IMG/VR virus record: IMGVR_UViG_3300034019_000257
Location: 1-31,899 of that record
Direction: 5' to 3' (one strand)
Length of the DNA: 31,899 nt
Source of the DNA: a virus
Numbering within the stretch: position 1 is the first letter of the stretch; every line of letters starts with the position of its first letter. Shown here one piece after another: positions 1 through 9,080 of this stretch. The position numbers and the translations under genes are program-made. A model generated the notes under the pieces. The model was not told where the DNA came from, did not search any database, and saw only the letters and a program-made list of their open reading frames with translations.

Positions 1-1
1 A

Positions 2-1099
2 ACAGAGGCACACACCCTGCAAGCCTACGACCTAACGACAACGGTAAACTTTGCCAATCTGTCCTCGGACGCGCCCAAGGCTAAGTTTGTGACCGTGGTG
101 CGGGACTTCGTTGTTACTGGTTATCAGACAGACAACCCAACTAGGGTGCAATGGTCGGGTATTAACAACGAAACAACGTGGGCTGCATCTGCCACCACAC
201 AGGCAGACTTTCAGGACATTCCTGACGGCGGCAGGGTTCAAGGCGTTACGGGTGGCGAGTTCGGTATTGTCCTGATGGACAGGAGTATCTATCGGATGTC
301 CTACATTGGGACACCGCTGATATTCCAGTTTGACAACATATCTAGGAACCTAGGGTGCTACGAGTCCAACTCGGTCATCCAATGGCAGGGTATTACTTAC
401 TTTCTGTCCGATGACGGCTTTTATGCCTGTGACGGACAGCAAATAGTCAACATCGGCGCGGAGAAGGTAAACCGTTACTTTTTTACAACACTCAGGGAAG
501 CAGAACTTGACCTTATGAGTGTGGCGGTAGACCCGTCCAAGAACTTGGTGATGTGGGGATATTCCTGCACAGACCTGACCTACCGAATCCTGATGTACCA
601 CGTTCCCACAAAGCGGTGGGCTTACGCGGATTCCACGGTAAACAGAATCGCCTCTAGTTCTACGCCAGCGGTCACGCTTGACGGGTTAGATAACTTCTCT
701 GCCTCGCTAGATGCCCTGCAAACGCCCCTAGACTCGCGTCTATGGTTAGGCGGCAAGTTGCAGTTGGCAGGGGTTACGGGGGCTAAAATCATTACCTTTA
801 CCGGCCCAGCAAAGACCGCGCTGATTGACACGGCAGATATCTCCGCAGACCAGAATCAGTCTATGATTACCCTTGTAAAACCACTGGTTGACAACGGCTC
901 GGGGTCGGTGGCCGTGGAGTCTAGGTTGCAGCTAAACGCAACCCTGTCCTTCCCGTCCGTGAGCGCCGCAAACAGCGAAAACCGCGTGGGAGTTAGGTCT
1001 TACGGGCGTTACCACAGGGTAAGGCTTGAGCCGTCTGGGAACAACTGGTCGTCTGCCATCGGAGTAGATGTAGAGATTCAGCAAGCAGGTACTAGATAA
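2..1099 (+). CDS. P22 gp10-like tail hub / DNA stabilisation protein, 5' truncated by window edge
   Basis: The frame is open from base 2, so the gene begins outside the window; the ATG at 89 is only the first internal Met. The last 366 codons are present. The text matches the P22 gp10 (packaged DNA stabilisation, tail hub) family: a VQWSGINNETTW block, then a LMDRSIYRMSYIG strand, then a block with FLSDDGFYACDG and IGAEKVNRYFF, which are repeating beta-propeller-like strands. In P22 this protein sits below the portal and plugs the packaged head. The stop overlaps the next start (TAATG), so the two genes are coupled. A generic tail hub is the main alternative. Family assignment is from pattern memory. 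Confidence 0.75.
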   Translation, partial: TEAHTLQAYDLTTTVNFANLSSDAPKAKFVTVVRDFVVTGYQTDNPTRVQWSGINNETTWAASATTQADFQDIPDGGRVQGVTGGEFGIVLMDRSIYRMSYIGTPLIFQFDNISRNLGCYESNSVIQWQGITYFLSDDGFYACDGQQIVNIGAEKVNRYFFTTLREAELDLMSVAVDPSKNLVMWGYSCTDLTYRILMYHVPTKRWAYADSTVNRIASSSTPAVTLDGLDNFSASLDALQTPLDSRLWLGGKLQLAGVTGAKIITFTGPAKTALIDTADISADQNQSMITLVKPLVDNGSGSVAVESRLQLNATLSFPSVSAANSENRVGVRSYGRYHRVRLEPSGNNWSSAIGVDVEIQQAGTR

Positions 1100-1893
1100 T
1101 GTTTCGTGTTCTACCGTACCAAGGTGGCAATCCTCGGCAGATTTCCGAGGTGGTCAACAACCTGATGAACGGCAAGTCCAATAACACGGGGACGATTACA
1201 CTTGCCACGGGAAATGCGACCACGACTACCTTGGTAGACGAGCGTATTTCTGTATATACAAAAATTGTCCTGATTCCATTCTCGGATGCGGCAGAGGCAG
1301 ATTCTGCCCCATACGGCGCGTTTCAGGACACGACAGACCAGAACGTAACGACGACCTCGAACGAGTACATCATCAGTTGTGATACGACTGATTACAGCAA
1401 CGGGGTGGTTTTAGAGAGCACCAACAAGTTCCGTGTGCGTAATTACGGGATTTATAACATTCAATTTAGCATCCAGTTTGCCAACGCGGACAACCAGATT
1501 CAAGACGTAGACATATGGTTCAAAAAAGGTAGCGGAAGCGGGGCTGCTTCCAACATCGCGGGAAGTAACAGCAAGTTCTCAGTTCCAGAGAGCCACGGCG
1601 GCACAGACGGACACCTGATTGCGGCGCTTAACTTTTTCCTAGAATTACAGGCAGACGACTACGTTCAGCTTGCTTGGTCGTCAACCGACACGGACTGCGG
1701 AATCGAGCATCTGGCGGCGCAGACAAGCCCAACAAGACCGTCAACTCCGTCTGTAATCGTTACCGTGAACTACATTGCTCCGGCGGCGTACTCAAACATT
1801 TACGTCTCTGCCCAACAGCAGGGACAGGCAACCATAAGCCACTATGCCAACTCTACGGCAGACAAGACTTATGCTTACATTTTGGTTGGATAA
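1099..1893 (+). CDS. Virion fibre-like protein with a C1q/TNF-like jelly roll inserted into a beta domain
   Basis: 264 aa. Residues 1-75 (PYQGGNPRQISEVVNNLMNG, then TTTTLVDERISVYTKIVLIP) read like the first half of a small beta domain common at the ends of phage fibres. Residues 231-264 (IYVSAQQQGQATISHYAN, ending YAYILVG) read like its second half. Between them, about residues 76-228 look like a C1q/TNF-like jelly roll (RNYGIYNIQFSIQF, then DVDIWFKKGSGS, closing VIVTVNYI). Such domains trimerise and bind ligands. The position between the hub and the ejection genes suggests a head or tail decoration or receptor-binding protein. Start overlaps the upstream stop. The domain reading is inference. 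Confidence 0.6.
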   Translation: MFRVLPYQGGNPRQISEVVNNLMNGKSNNTGTITLATGNATTTTLVDERISVYTKIVLIPFSDAAEADSAPYGAFQDTTDQNVTTTSNEYIISCDTTDYSNGVVLESTNKFRVRNYGIYNIQFSIQFANADNQIQDVDIWFKKGSGSGAASNIAGSNSKFSVPESHGGTDGHLIAALNFFLELQADDYVQLAWSSTDTDCGIEHLAAQTSPTRPSTPSVIVTVNYIAPAAYSNIYVSAQQQGQATISHYANSTADKTYAYILVG

Positions 1894-1912
1894 TCTTTAC
1901 AATAGGTGATAT

Positions 1913-2836
1913 ATGGCTTATGACGCTTTCGGAAATTTTGTCCCTGACACCTCACCAGGCCAAGGTGCTTTACCCGCACCCCTAGGAACCTCGTCTGGCG
2001 CGTCAAGAATTGACCCCGCGCTTAGTCCATACTTGCAGATGGGGCTACAACGCGCCCAGCAATTGTTCTTTGGCGCACAGCCTCAGATGTTCCAAGGGCA
2101 GACCTATGTCTCCCCATCGGCGCAAACAGAACAAGCCCTAGCCCAACAAGAGGCTCTGGCCACCGGAGCGCAACCAACCCTGCAAGCCGCACAACAAGCC
2201 TACCAATCCTCCTTGGGGCAGATTGGGCAGACCGCCGCAGGTGGGTTCTTGCAAGGCAACCCGTACCAACAGGCAATGCTTGCCGCCGCTACCCGCCCGC
2301 TTACACAACAGTACGGTGAGCAGGTCGTTCCGGGCATTGCAAGCCTCTACTCACGCGCTGGTCGCTACGGGTCAGGAGCAATGGAGCGTGCCCTTGGCGG
2401 GGCTACGGAAGCCTACGGAAGGGCATTAGGAGACGTTTCTGCCAATATCGTTGGACAGGACTACGCCCGCGAGCGCGGACTGCAACAACAGGCTCAATTA
2501 AGCCAAGCAGCCCTAGCACAAGCCGCACCTTCGTTCTTTCAGATGGGATTCTTGCCATCTCAGGCTTTGGCACAGGTTGGCGCAGCCCGCGAGCAGATTG
2601 CTGGACAGCCCTTGCAAGAGGCAATGCAGAGATTCCAATACTCGCAACAGTTACCGTATCAGCAGTTACAGGGGTTCTTGTCGTCTGTCTACGGTACGCC
2701 AATGGCGCAGTCGGCAATTCCGCAACAACAGACAAATCGCACCCTACAAAACTTAGGTATTGCAACCACAATCGGCGGTCTAATCCCAGAGGCAACTCGC
2801 CAAAGGGCGTTTGACTACGTTGCAGGATTGTTCTAA
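1913..2836 (+). CDS. Gln/Ala-rich internal virion (ejection-type) protein
   Basis: 307 aa, preceded by AGGTGAT at a suitable distance. Composition is dominated by Gln and Ala (QQEALATGAQPTLQAAQQAY), with long predicted helices and no membrane segment or enzyme motif. The GRYGSGAMERALGGATEAYG stretch and QQLPYQQLQGFLSSVYGTP near the C-terminus resemble small ejection or injection proteins of P22-like environmental phages. The place, between the hub and two more Ala-rich proteins, matches P22 genes 7-20-16, whose products leave the capsid with the DNA. The role is inferred from position and composition; a tail or head completion protein is possible. Confidence 0.5.
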   Translation: MAYDAFGNFVPDTSPGQGALPAPLGTSSGASRIDPALSPYLQMGLQRAQQLFFGAQPQMFQGQTYVSPSAQTEQALAQQEALATGAQPTLQAAQQAYQSSLGQIGQTAAGGFLQGNPYQQAMLAAATRPLTQQYGEQVVPGIASLYSRAGRYGSGAMERALGGATEAYGRALGDVSANIVGQDYARERGLQQQAQLSQAALAQAAPSFFQMGFLPSQALAQVGAAREQIAGQPLQEAMQRFQYSQQLPYQQLQGFLSSVYGTPMAQSAIPQQQTNRTLQNLGIATTIGGLIPEATRQRAFDYVAGLF

Positions 2837-2839
2837 CCA

Positions 2840-4333
2840 ATGGCAGCCGAACAGAACCCATTACTTATTAGCAGGGTCATTCCTTGGGTAAACCCCTATG
2901 AGTACATCGTAAACACAAATCAGGGTGATTTTGTTTATGTGCCGCAAGACGTAGTAAACAAGGGGTATGTAAAAGAAGAAAATGCTGGCTTCATACAAAA
3001 CGCCGACGGAACATTTGGGATTAAAAAAGAGAAAAGGCAATACTTTCACCCAGAGTTATTAAAACAAGATTTGTTGAGCTCGGCTGGGCGCATAAAGATA
3101 GACGAGAACCTTTTTACAGACGCTCAAAAAAGCGAGATGTCTAGTCTTGTTGGCAAGGATATAAATACCGGCTATTTGTTCCCTGCTGTTAAATACTTTG
3201 AGACCGTAAAACCAGACCCATACTATTACACGCTCGATGAGGACAGCCCCCCAATATCTGGGGTTAGTTCCCTTTCCAATCAGGGTGTTGGTGGTACTGC
3301 CTTTGACTCTGGGTACAAATATATTTTAGGCACGCCAACTTCAAATAATTTTGATTTTATTAACCCAGACGCAAGCATTAACACGCTCACCACAACCTAT
3401 ACCCCGCCAAAAAAGAGGGGCGGGATTCTGGGTAGTGCCGCAAGAAGTATTGTTGGCGCAATTGCTGACATTCCGTTTCTTCCAGAAATTGCTGCTTTTG
3501 CAACAGGGAGTCCGGTCTTATACGGCTCACTAAAGGCAGCACAAACCGCAGCTGCTGGTGGCGACATAGAAGACACAATTAAAAGCGGCGTAGTTAGTGG
3601 TGGAACTATGTGGCTTGGGCAACAGGTATTAGGCCCAGTAGACGCAACCGCAGGTGGGGTAGAGCCTGGCGTTGGGGTAGAGGTATACCCAGTAGACGCT
3701 GGCGTAACGCCGGACATTACATCTATTCCAGGCGGGTCAGCGACACCAATTCCATCGGAAATAAGTTTGCTTGGTAACACCCCACCACCGTCACAAACAA
3801 TAACAGGAACATTACCTCCGCTGCCATCAGAAAGTGCTTTAGGAACCCAGCCGGTAGATTATTCGACAGGAATACAAACTACACCTGGCGTTAGTGGTGG
3901 TGAAGGTTTGCAACAACCGACAATGCCAAATGTAGGTGGTTTGGGTGGGGCACAGGGTAGCACAGTACCAGTTGAAGGTGGAACGGTAGGACAATTAGGA
4001 ACCACGCCAACAGGCGCAACCCCTGTTCTTGGAAGTCCTGGTTCGTTCATTAACGACCCAAGCGTCTTGGGGACAGATGTAATACCACAAGGAACGCCAA
4101 GCACTATTTCTCTGGGTGATGCTAGTCGTGCTTTAAGGTTGGCTAATAACCTGTTAAATCCAGCACAAGCTGGTGGTGAGGGTGGTGTTGACCAAGGTGG
4201 CGCACAACAGTCAATGGGTGGCGTGGATTACTCTGGCTTGTATAACCTACTTGCACAACGCGCCATTGCCGGTGGATTACTCGGCACTCGGTATCAACCG
4301 CAACCCGTCAATCTTGCTAGTCTTTTAGGATAA
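2840..4333 (+). CDS. Virion-associated protein of unknown function, Gly/Pro/Thr-rich C-terminal half
   Basis: 497 aa. I do not recognise a family. Residues 1-190 are a mixed, more AT-rich N-terminal part with many Lys and aromatic residues. About residues 195-260 form an Ala/Gly-rich amphipathic helical segment (IPFLPEIAAFATGSP, then AAQTAAAGGDIEDTIKSG). The rest is low-complexity Gly/Pro/Thr/Val sequence ending in a helical tail rich in Leu and Gln. The gene lies 3 bases after the upstream stop and 4 bases before the next start, in the same block as the ejection-type proteins, so a second internal virion protein is the best guess. Codon use is visibly more AT-rich than in its neighbours. Confidence 0.45.
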   Translation: MAAEQNPLLISRVIPWVNPYEYIVNTNQGDFVYVPQDVVNKGYVKEENAGFIQNADGTFGIKKEKRQYFHPELLKQDLLSSAGRIKIDENLFTDAQKSEMSSLVGKDINTGYLFPAVKYFETVKPDPYYYTLDEDSPPISGVSSLSNQGVGGTAFDSGYKYILGTPTSNNFDFINPDASINTLTTTYTPPKKRGGILGSAARSIVGAIADIPFLPEIAAFATGSPVLYGSLKAAQTAAAGGDIEDTIKSGVVSGGTMWLGQQVLGPVDATAGGVEPGVGVEVYPVDAGVTPDITSIPGGSATPIPSEISLLGNTPPPSQTITGTLPPLPSESALGTQPVDYSTGIQTTPGVSGGEGLQQPTMPNVGGLGGAQGSTVPVEGGTVGQLGTTPTGATPVLGSPGSFINDPSVLGTDVIPQGTPSTISLGDASRALRLANNLLNPAQAGGEGGVDQGGAQQSMGGVDYSGLYNLLAQRAIAGGLLGTRYQPQPVNLASLLG

Positions 4334-4337
4334 CGAT

Positions 4338-5525
4338 ATGGAAGACGATATTCTCAGTTTACTCGACCCAACGGGCGCATTACGCCAACGGGCATCAGGA
4401 CAGGCTACAAGCCAAGGACTAACTAGCCTCGGTCTTGGGTTGCTACGGGCATCCCGTGGACAACCAGGACAGGGCAGACCTAGCATTGCACAAGCCATCG
4501 GAGAGGTTGGGCCAGTAGCGTTGCAGGCTTACCAACAGTCGTTCGACAAGACCTTGTCAGACGCGCTGAGGGGATTGCAAGTAAAAGACCTGCTTGCAAA
4601 GCGTGCCGACGAAGAAAGTATGCGTCAAGCACAAAGAACATTCCAATCAAGATTGGCTGGCGCAACGACAATGCAGCCACCGGGAATTGTTGCCGGTGCT
4701 GAACAACAAGCCGCCCTTATGAATCAGATGAGATTTCCAGGAGAACAAGGCGTTCCAACAGAAGATGTTGAAATGACAAGGCAGGCTTTAACTTCAAACC
4801 TACCACGCAGAGCAGTTACAGACCAAGTTGCCGCAGACCGCGCAGTAATGGACTACCTTCGTGTAGCCTCTCCAGTAGAGTACGCAAAGTTGGTCGCCAA
4901 AGAGCCTCGTGCGCTTCCATCTTCTGTTCAAGAGTATCAGTTTGCCGTGAGCCAAGGATTCAAGGGCACATTTGCAGACTACCAAGAGCAGATGAATAAA
5001 TCTAGGGCGACAAATATCAACCTTCCAAGCGAAGGTGAGCGCAAGGCTGGATTCTTGGCAAACCGAGTGCAGTTTGGGTTGCAACAGATGGCAGACGTTA
5101 TTAAAACTAACGCCCCAGCCGCGTCTCCAGAGAAATTGCCAAGCTTAGTTAAGTTTTTAACGCAGTCGGACTTCTTGTCTAACTCTCTGACAAGCCCAGA
5201 CCGCCAAAGGATTGAGGCTGCTCAACTAGATATTTTAGATGCGGCTTTGACGCTTGGTACTGGTGCGGCTTACACCCGTGAACAGTTAGAGGGGTATCGC
5301 AAAGCATACTTCCCACAACTAAACGACGACAAGACAACGATTGCTGACAAGCAAAAGAGGTTAGAGAATCTGTTGGAGTCGGCATACATTACCGCCGGAC
5401 GCTCTGCCCCGACAGCCGGACAGCGGCCAAGTTTCTCGGGTCAAGCAGCGCCTAGCGCACCTGCTGCTCCAAGCGGAGCGCCAAAAGGAAGCCTCAGAAG
5501 CATTTTATTCCCTGATAGAAAGTAA
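4338..5525 (+). CDS. Putative ejection/internal virion protein
   Basis: 395 aa, mainly helical. It starts MEDDILSLLDPTGALRQRAS and has an amphipathic glycine-containing stretch (SLGLGLLRASRGQPGQG), a long charged helical core, and a C-terminal region (YRKAYFPQLNDDKTTIADKQ, then LLESAYITAGR) reminiscent of the C-terminal part of P22 gp16-type ejection proteins. It ends in a Pro/Ala/Ser-rich tail. No enzymatic motif or signal peptide is seen. It sits third in the block of virion proteins between hub and fibre. The gp16-like reading is a weak resemblance supported by gene order. Confidence 0.5.
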   Translation: MEDDILSLLDPTGALRQRASGQATSQGLTSLGLGLLRASRGQPGQGRPSIAQAIGEVGPVALQAYQQSFDKTLSDALRGLQVKDLLAKRADEESMRQAQRTFQSRLAGATTMQPPGIVAGAEQQAALMNQMRFPGEQGVPTEDVEMTRQALTSNLPRRAVTDQVAADRAVMDYLRVASPVEYAKLVAKEPRALPSSVQEYQFAVSQGFKGTFADYQEQMNKSRATNINLPSEGERKAGFLANRVQFGLQQMADVIKTNAPAASPEKLPSLVKFLTQSDFLSNSLTSPDRQRIEAAQLDILDAALTLGTGAAYTREQLEGYRKAYFPQLNDDKTTIADKQKRLENLLESAYITAGRSAPTAGQRPSFSGQAAPSAPAAPSGAPKGSLRSILFPDRK

Positions 5526-5531
5526 TTCCAC

Positions 5532-7289
5532 ATGGATGAAAATGAAGGGTTTTTTGTCAACACTCCTCCTGCGGACGCAGAAGTTCCGAGGCAGAGTTCT
5601 CCTAATTTGGAGATTGGTTATCGTATTCGCCAAGCCCAAAGAGCAGGTTTTGGCGACAAGGAAATTATTTCTGAGTTAGCAAAAGAACTGCCAAATGTTA
5701 ACCAGGCATTGAAAGCTGGCTTTAAGCCAACAGACATAATTAACGAATACCTTTCTTCAAGCATGGGTGTGGGGGAAGTGGCTTCTCGCGCAATCTCAAA
5801 CATCCCATCTTCTTTTGGAAGTCTTGTAGGCAATATTGTAGAAGCCGTTACTAGCCCAGTTCAGACCGCCAAATCGGTCGTAGACTTAGGCGCAGGGATA
5901 CTGCAAAACGTCTTGCCAGAAAGCCTAGTTCAGGCAGTCGGAGAAGATAAAGCCTCCCGCGAGGTAGCCAGCAAGGTAGGACAGTTTTATGCTGACCGCT
6001 ACGGTAGCGTAGAGGGTGCAAAGCGGGCTATTGCCGAAGACCCTGTTGGTGTACTAGCAGACGTTTCTACCATCCTCACAGGCGGTGCTGGAGCCGCTAG
6101 ACTTGGCGCTGGTGGAGCAGTATTAGCCGGACGTGCTGGAGCCCCAATATCAGCAGGAGCAGTTACAGGCCCGTTGTCGTTAGCAGAGCAGTTATCTCGT
6201 ACAGCCTCCGCAGTAGACCCGCTTGCTATTGCCGCTAGAGCCACAGCAAAAACTGCTGGTCTAGGCGGTCTTGGCGTGGCTAATGTGCTTGGTCTAACCA
6301 CCGGCGCAGGGAAAGAGTCTATAACAAAGGCTTTTGAGGCTGGGCAACGCGGTGGCGCAGCGGCAGAACAGTTCCGCGCAAACATTTCTGGCAGGGCAGA
6401 CCCGACAGAGGTTTTGAGTCTTGCCAAGGCAAACTTAGATGAGATGAACAGACTAAAGCAGACCGAATATCGCTCTGGGATGGTCAACATTAAAAAAGAC
6501 AAGACGGTATTAGACTTTGCGGATATTGATAAAGCCTTGGAAAACGCCTTTAACAGGGTCACATATAAGGGTCAGGTAAAGAACGCCAAGGCCGCAGAAA
6601 GAATTACCGAGGTACAGCAAGACGTAGCGCAATGGAAGGCGTTAGACCCAAATGAGTTTCACACCCCAGAGGGTCTAGACGCGCTAAAGCAAAAGATTGG
6701 CGATACGCTTGAGTCTGTACCGTTTGAGCAAAAAACAGCACGAGCCGCAATCGGTGAGATTTACAACTCAGTTAAGTCCTCAATCCAAAAGCAAGCACCA
6801 ACTTACGCCAACACAATGCGTGAGTATTCTGTTGCAAGCGAGCAGATTCGTGAGATTGAGCGTGCTTTGTCTCTCGGTAAAGGGGCTTCTGTGGACACCG
6901 CCATGCGTAAGCTGCAAAGCCTGATGCGGAACAATGTGCAGACAAACTACGGCTCACGGACAAAACTTGCCCAACAACTAGAAACGGCTGGCGGTCAAGA
7001 GTTTATGCCAGGACTTGCGGGACAGGCTTTATCAAGCGTAACCCCAAGGGGATTACAAACTGCCACGGCAATCCCAACTGGGGCGTTGGCATACGGTATC
7101 GGCGGGCTTCCTTCTGCCGGTCTTTCGCTGTTGGCTGCTTCCCCACGCGCTGTTGGAGAGGCCGCTTATGGCGCTGGAGCATTAGGACGAGGAATTGGCG
7201 GTGTTACCCGTCGCGCACCATTTATTATTGACCCAAGAACATTTAACGCCCTATTTCAAGCAGGACAAATCCAAGGACTAACGGAGTAA
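5532..7289 (+). CDS. Large internal virion (ejection-type) protein
   Basis: 585 aa. Residues about 75-250 are Ala/Gly-rich amphipathic helices (GAGAARLGAGGAVLAGRAG), typical of proteins that insert in the cell envelope during DNA ejection. Residues about 270-480 are a charged coiled-coil-like section (ITEVQQDVAQWKALDPNEF). The C-terminal 100 residues return to Gly/Ala-rich hydrophobic sequence. A lytic transglycosylase or peptidase motif was looked for and not seen. It is the last of the row before the fibre gene, as expected for a large ejection protein. The family name is not recognised. Confidence 0.5.
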   Translation: MDENEGFFVNTPPADAEVPRQSSPNLEIGYRIRQAQRAGFGDKEIISELAKELPNVNQALKAGFKPTDIINEYLSSSMGVGEVASRAISNIPSSFGSLVGNIVEAVTSPVQTAKSVVDLGAGILQNVLPESLVQAVGEDKASREVASKVGQFYADRYGSVEGAKRAIAEDPVGVLADVSTILTGGAGAARLGAGGAVLAGRAGAPISAGAVTGPLSLAEQLSRTASAVDPLAIAARATAKTAGLGGLGVANVLGLTTGAGKESITKAFEAGQRGGAAAEQFRANISGRADPTEVLSLAKANLDEMNRLKQTEYRSGMVNIKKDKTVLDFADIDKALENAFNRVTYKGQVKNAKAAERITEVQQDVAQWKALDPNEFHTPEGLDALKQKIGDTLESVPFEQKTARAAIGEIYNSVKSSIQKQAPTYANTMREYSVASEQIREIERALSLGKGASVDTAMRKLQSLMRNNVQTNYGSRTKLAQQLETAGGQEFMPGLAGQALSSVTPRGLQTATAIPTGALAYGIGGLPSAGLSLLAASPRAVGEAAYGAGALGRGIGGVTRRAPFIIDPRTFNALFQAGQIQGLTE

Positions 7290-7292
7290 AAA

Positions 7293-9080
7293 ATGCCCAA
7301 GACCAAGATTTCAGAATACTCAGCAACCAACTCGGCTAATACCGACATAGAAGGTATTAACATCGACGAGGGGTGTCCCCCAAGTAGCATCAACAACGCC
7401 ATCCGTGAGCTTATGGTTCACCTAAAGGAGTTCCAGACAGGGGCTTCTGGGGACGCGTTTACCTTTGCCGGTGGAACCCTGATGAGTGGGACGAACACCA
7501 TCTCTGGGGCGGCTGTCATCTCTGGCAACATCAACTCCTCTGGCACGACCAACACCTTCTCCGGCGGGAATATCTTCTCTGGGACTAACACGTTCTCAGG
7601 CACAAACGTATTTAGTTCTGACGTAACCCTAAACGCGCAGAAAGACTTGCGGTTTGCGGACTCTGATTCGTCTAACTGGGTAGCCTTCCAAGCACCGGCT
7701 ACCGTTTCGTCTAACGTAACGTGGACACTACCCGCCGCTGATGGAACCGCTAACCAGGCGTTAGTTACAAACGGCTCTGGCACGTTATCTTTTGCAACGG
7801 CAGGTAGCAGCCTAACAGGCGTAACCGACTCAGCCTCGCCATTTGAGACTGCTCTTGGTGAAGGTGCTGGTGGAAGTAGCACAGGTGTCAACAATACGTT
7901 TATTGGATTTGAGGCGGGGAACGATAACACCACGGGTGCGAATAACACGGCGGTTGGTTATCAGGCGTTAGATGCTAATACTACGGGACAAAAAAATACC
8001 GCAGTAGGAACAACCGCTTTGGGTGCGAATACCACAGGAACAGATAGTGTTGCAGTTGGTTGGGAATCGCTTAGGTTAGCAACAACCGCACAATATAATG
8101 TTGGGGTTGGCCCACAAACTCTTTATTCAAACACTACGGGCTCAAGAAACACAGCCGTAGGTTCGCAAGCGTTGCTGTCTAATACTACTGGAACCGACAA
8201 CATTGCTGTTGGGTCGCTTGATGGTGGTAGTTACGGGCCTCTTTGGTCAAACACTACGGGGCAATATAATGTTGGAATTGGTGGTGGTGCTCTTGGTCGG
8301 AATACAACCGCTTCTAACAATACAGCAATCGGCTACAATTCATTAAATCTCAACACCACCGGCGCAAACAACACCGCAGTTGGTTCTGGTGCGTTGGATT
8401 CAAACACCACCGGTAGCGCCAATACCGCTCTTGGTAGTTTGGCAGGAGCGGGTCAAACAACTGGCGCTTCAGGCGGAAATACTGGCGATAATGTATTTGT
8501 TGGGTATTCAGCAGGAAGCAATTCTGTAACAGGAAGTGCTTCTGTTTATGTAGGCGCAAACTGCCAAGCAAGTGGAACTGCGGTTACTAATGAGATTGTA
8601 CTTGCCCAATTTTTAACTGGAAAAGGTACTGGTACTTTTTATGTGGGTGGTTTAAATGGTTCATACAATCAAAAAAATGTAACAACATGGGAAACCACTT
8701 CTGACCAACGCCTCAAGAAAAACATTGTTGACAATACCGAAGGCTTAGAAAAGATTAACGCTATTCGGGTGAGAAACTTTGAATATCGCCTACCTGAAGA
8801 AGTAACTGACTTGCCAGAACATACAGTTATTGCAAAATCAGGCGTTCAACTTGGTATCATCGCACAGGAACTTCAAGAAGTTTGCCCCACTTGTGTAACA
8901 GAACAATCAACTGGAGTTTTATCTGTAAGTACAGACGAAATCTTCTGGCACATGGTCAACGCCATTAAAGACTTGAAAGCAATCAACGATGCACAGGCAA
9001 CCCGCATCGAGACCTTAGAAACCAAAGTAGCGGCCTTGGAAGCGCAGTTGGCAACCCCACCAACAGAGCCTAATGCGTAA
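7293..9080 (+). CDS. Tail fibre/spike with C-terminal S74 intramolecular chaperone
   Basis: 595 aa. Residues 1-50 are a probable virion-anchoring segment (ISEYSATNSANTDIEGIN). Residues about 65-110 carry short SGTNTFSG-type repeats. Residues 197-424 carry repeats of the form NTTGxxNTAVGxxAL. From residue 467 there is a peptidase S74 autoprocessing domain with the SDQRLKKN motif: Ser470 and Lys475 have the Ser-x4-Lys spacing of the catalytic dyad. It then runs through GIIAQELQEVCPTCV to a terminal coiled coil (ATRIETLETKVAALEAQLA). In this family the domain helps the fibre trimerise and then cuts itself off just before the Ser. The fibre probably binds the host surface. The next gene overlaps by 8 bases. 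Confidence 0.85.
   Translation: MPKTKISEYSATNSANTDIEGINIDEGCPPSSINNAIRELMVHLKEFQTGASGDAFTFAGGTLMSGTNTISGAAVISGNINSSGTTNTFSGGNIFSGTNTFSGTNVFSSDVTLNAQKDLRFADSDSSNWVAFQAPATVSSNVTWTLPAADGTANQALVTNGSGTLSFATAGSSLTGVTDSASPFETALGEGAGGSSTGVNNTFIGFEAGNDNTTGANNTAVGYQALDANTTGQKNTAVGTTALGANTTGTDSVAVGWESLRLATTAQYNVGVGPQTLYSNTTGSRNTAVGSQALLSNTTGTDNIAVGSLDGGSYGPLWSNTTGQYNVGIGGGALGRNTTASNNTAIGYNSLNLNTTGANNTAVGSGALDSNTTGSANTALGSLAGAGQTTGASGGNTGDNVFVGYSAGSNSVTGSASVYVGANCQASGTAVTNEIVLAQFLTGKGTGTFYVGGLNGSYNQKNVTTWETTSDQRLKKNIVDNTEGLEKINAIRVRNFEYRLPEEVTDLPEHTVIAKSGVQLGIIAQELQEVCPTCVTEQSTGVLSVSTDEIFWHMVNAIKDLKAINDAQATRIETLETKVAALEAQLATPPTEPNA
7881..8565 (+). repeat. Tandem degenerate repeats in the tail fibre gene
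   Basis: About ten copies of an 18-residue unit, consensus NTTGxxNTAVGxxALxxN, cover fibre residues 197-424. At DNA level the repeats recur as AAYACYACNGG and AAYACNGCNGTNGG words but have diverged, so exact slippage is limited. The pattern recalls beta-roll repeats of YadA-type adhesin heads. Unit number probably sets the length of the fibre shaft or head. Confidence 0.7.

Noticed and set aside
2403-2861. 152-codon minus-strand frame opposite the Gln-rich virion gene
   Set aside because: Antisense of a Gln/Ala-rich gene easily stays open; no ribosome site or operon context.
5999-6562. 187-codon minus-strand frame inside the ejection-type gene
   Set aside because: It is an antisense shadow in Ala-rich coding sequence with no start site or neighbours on that strand.
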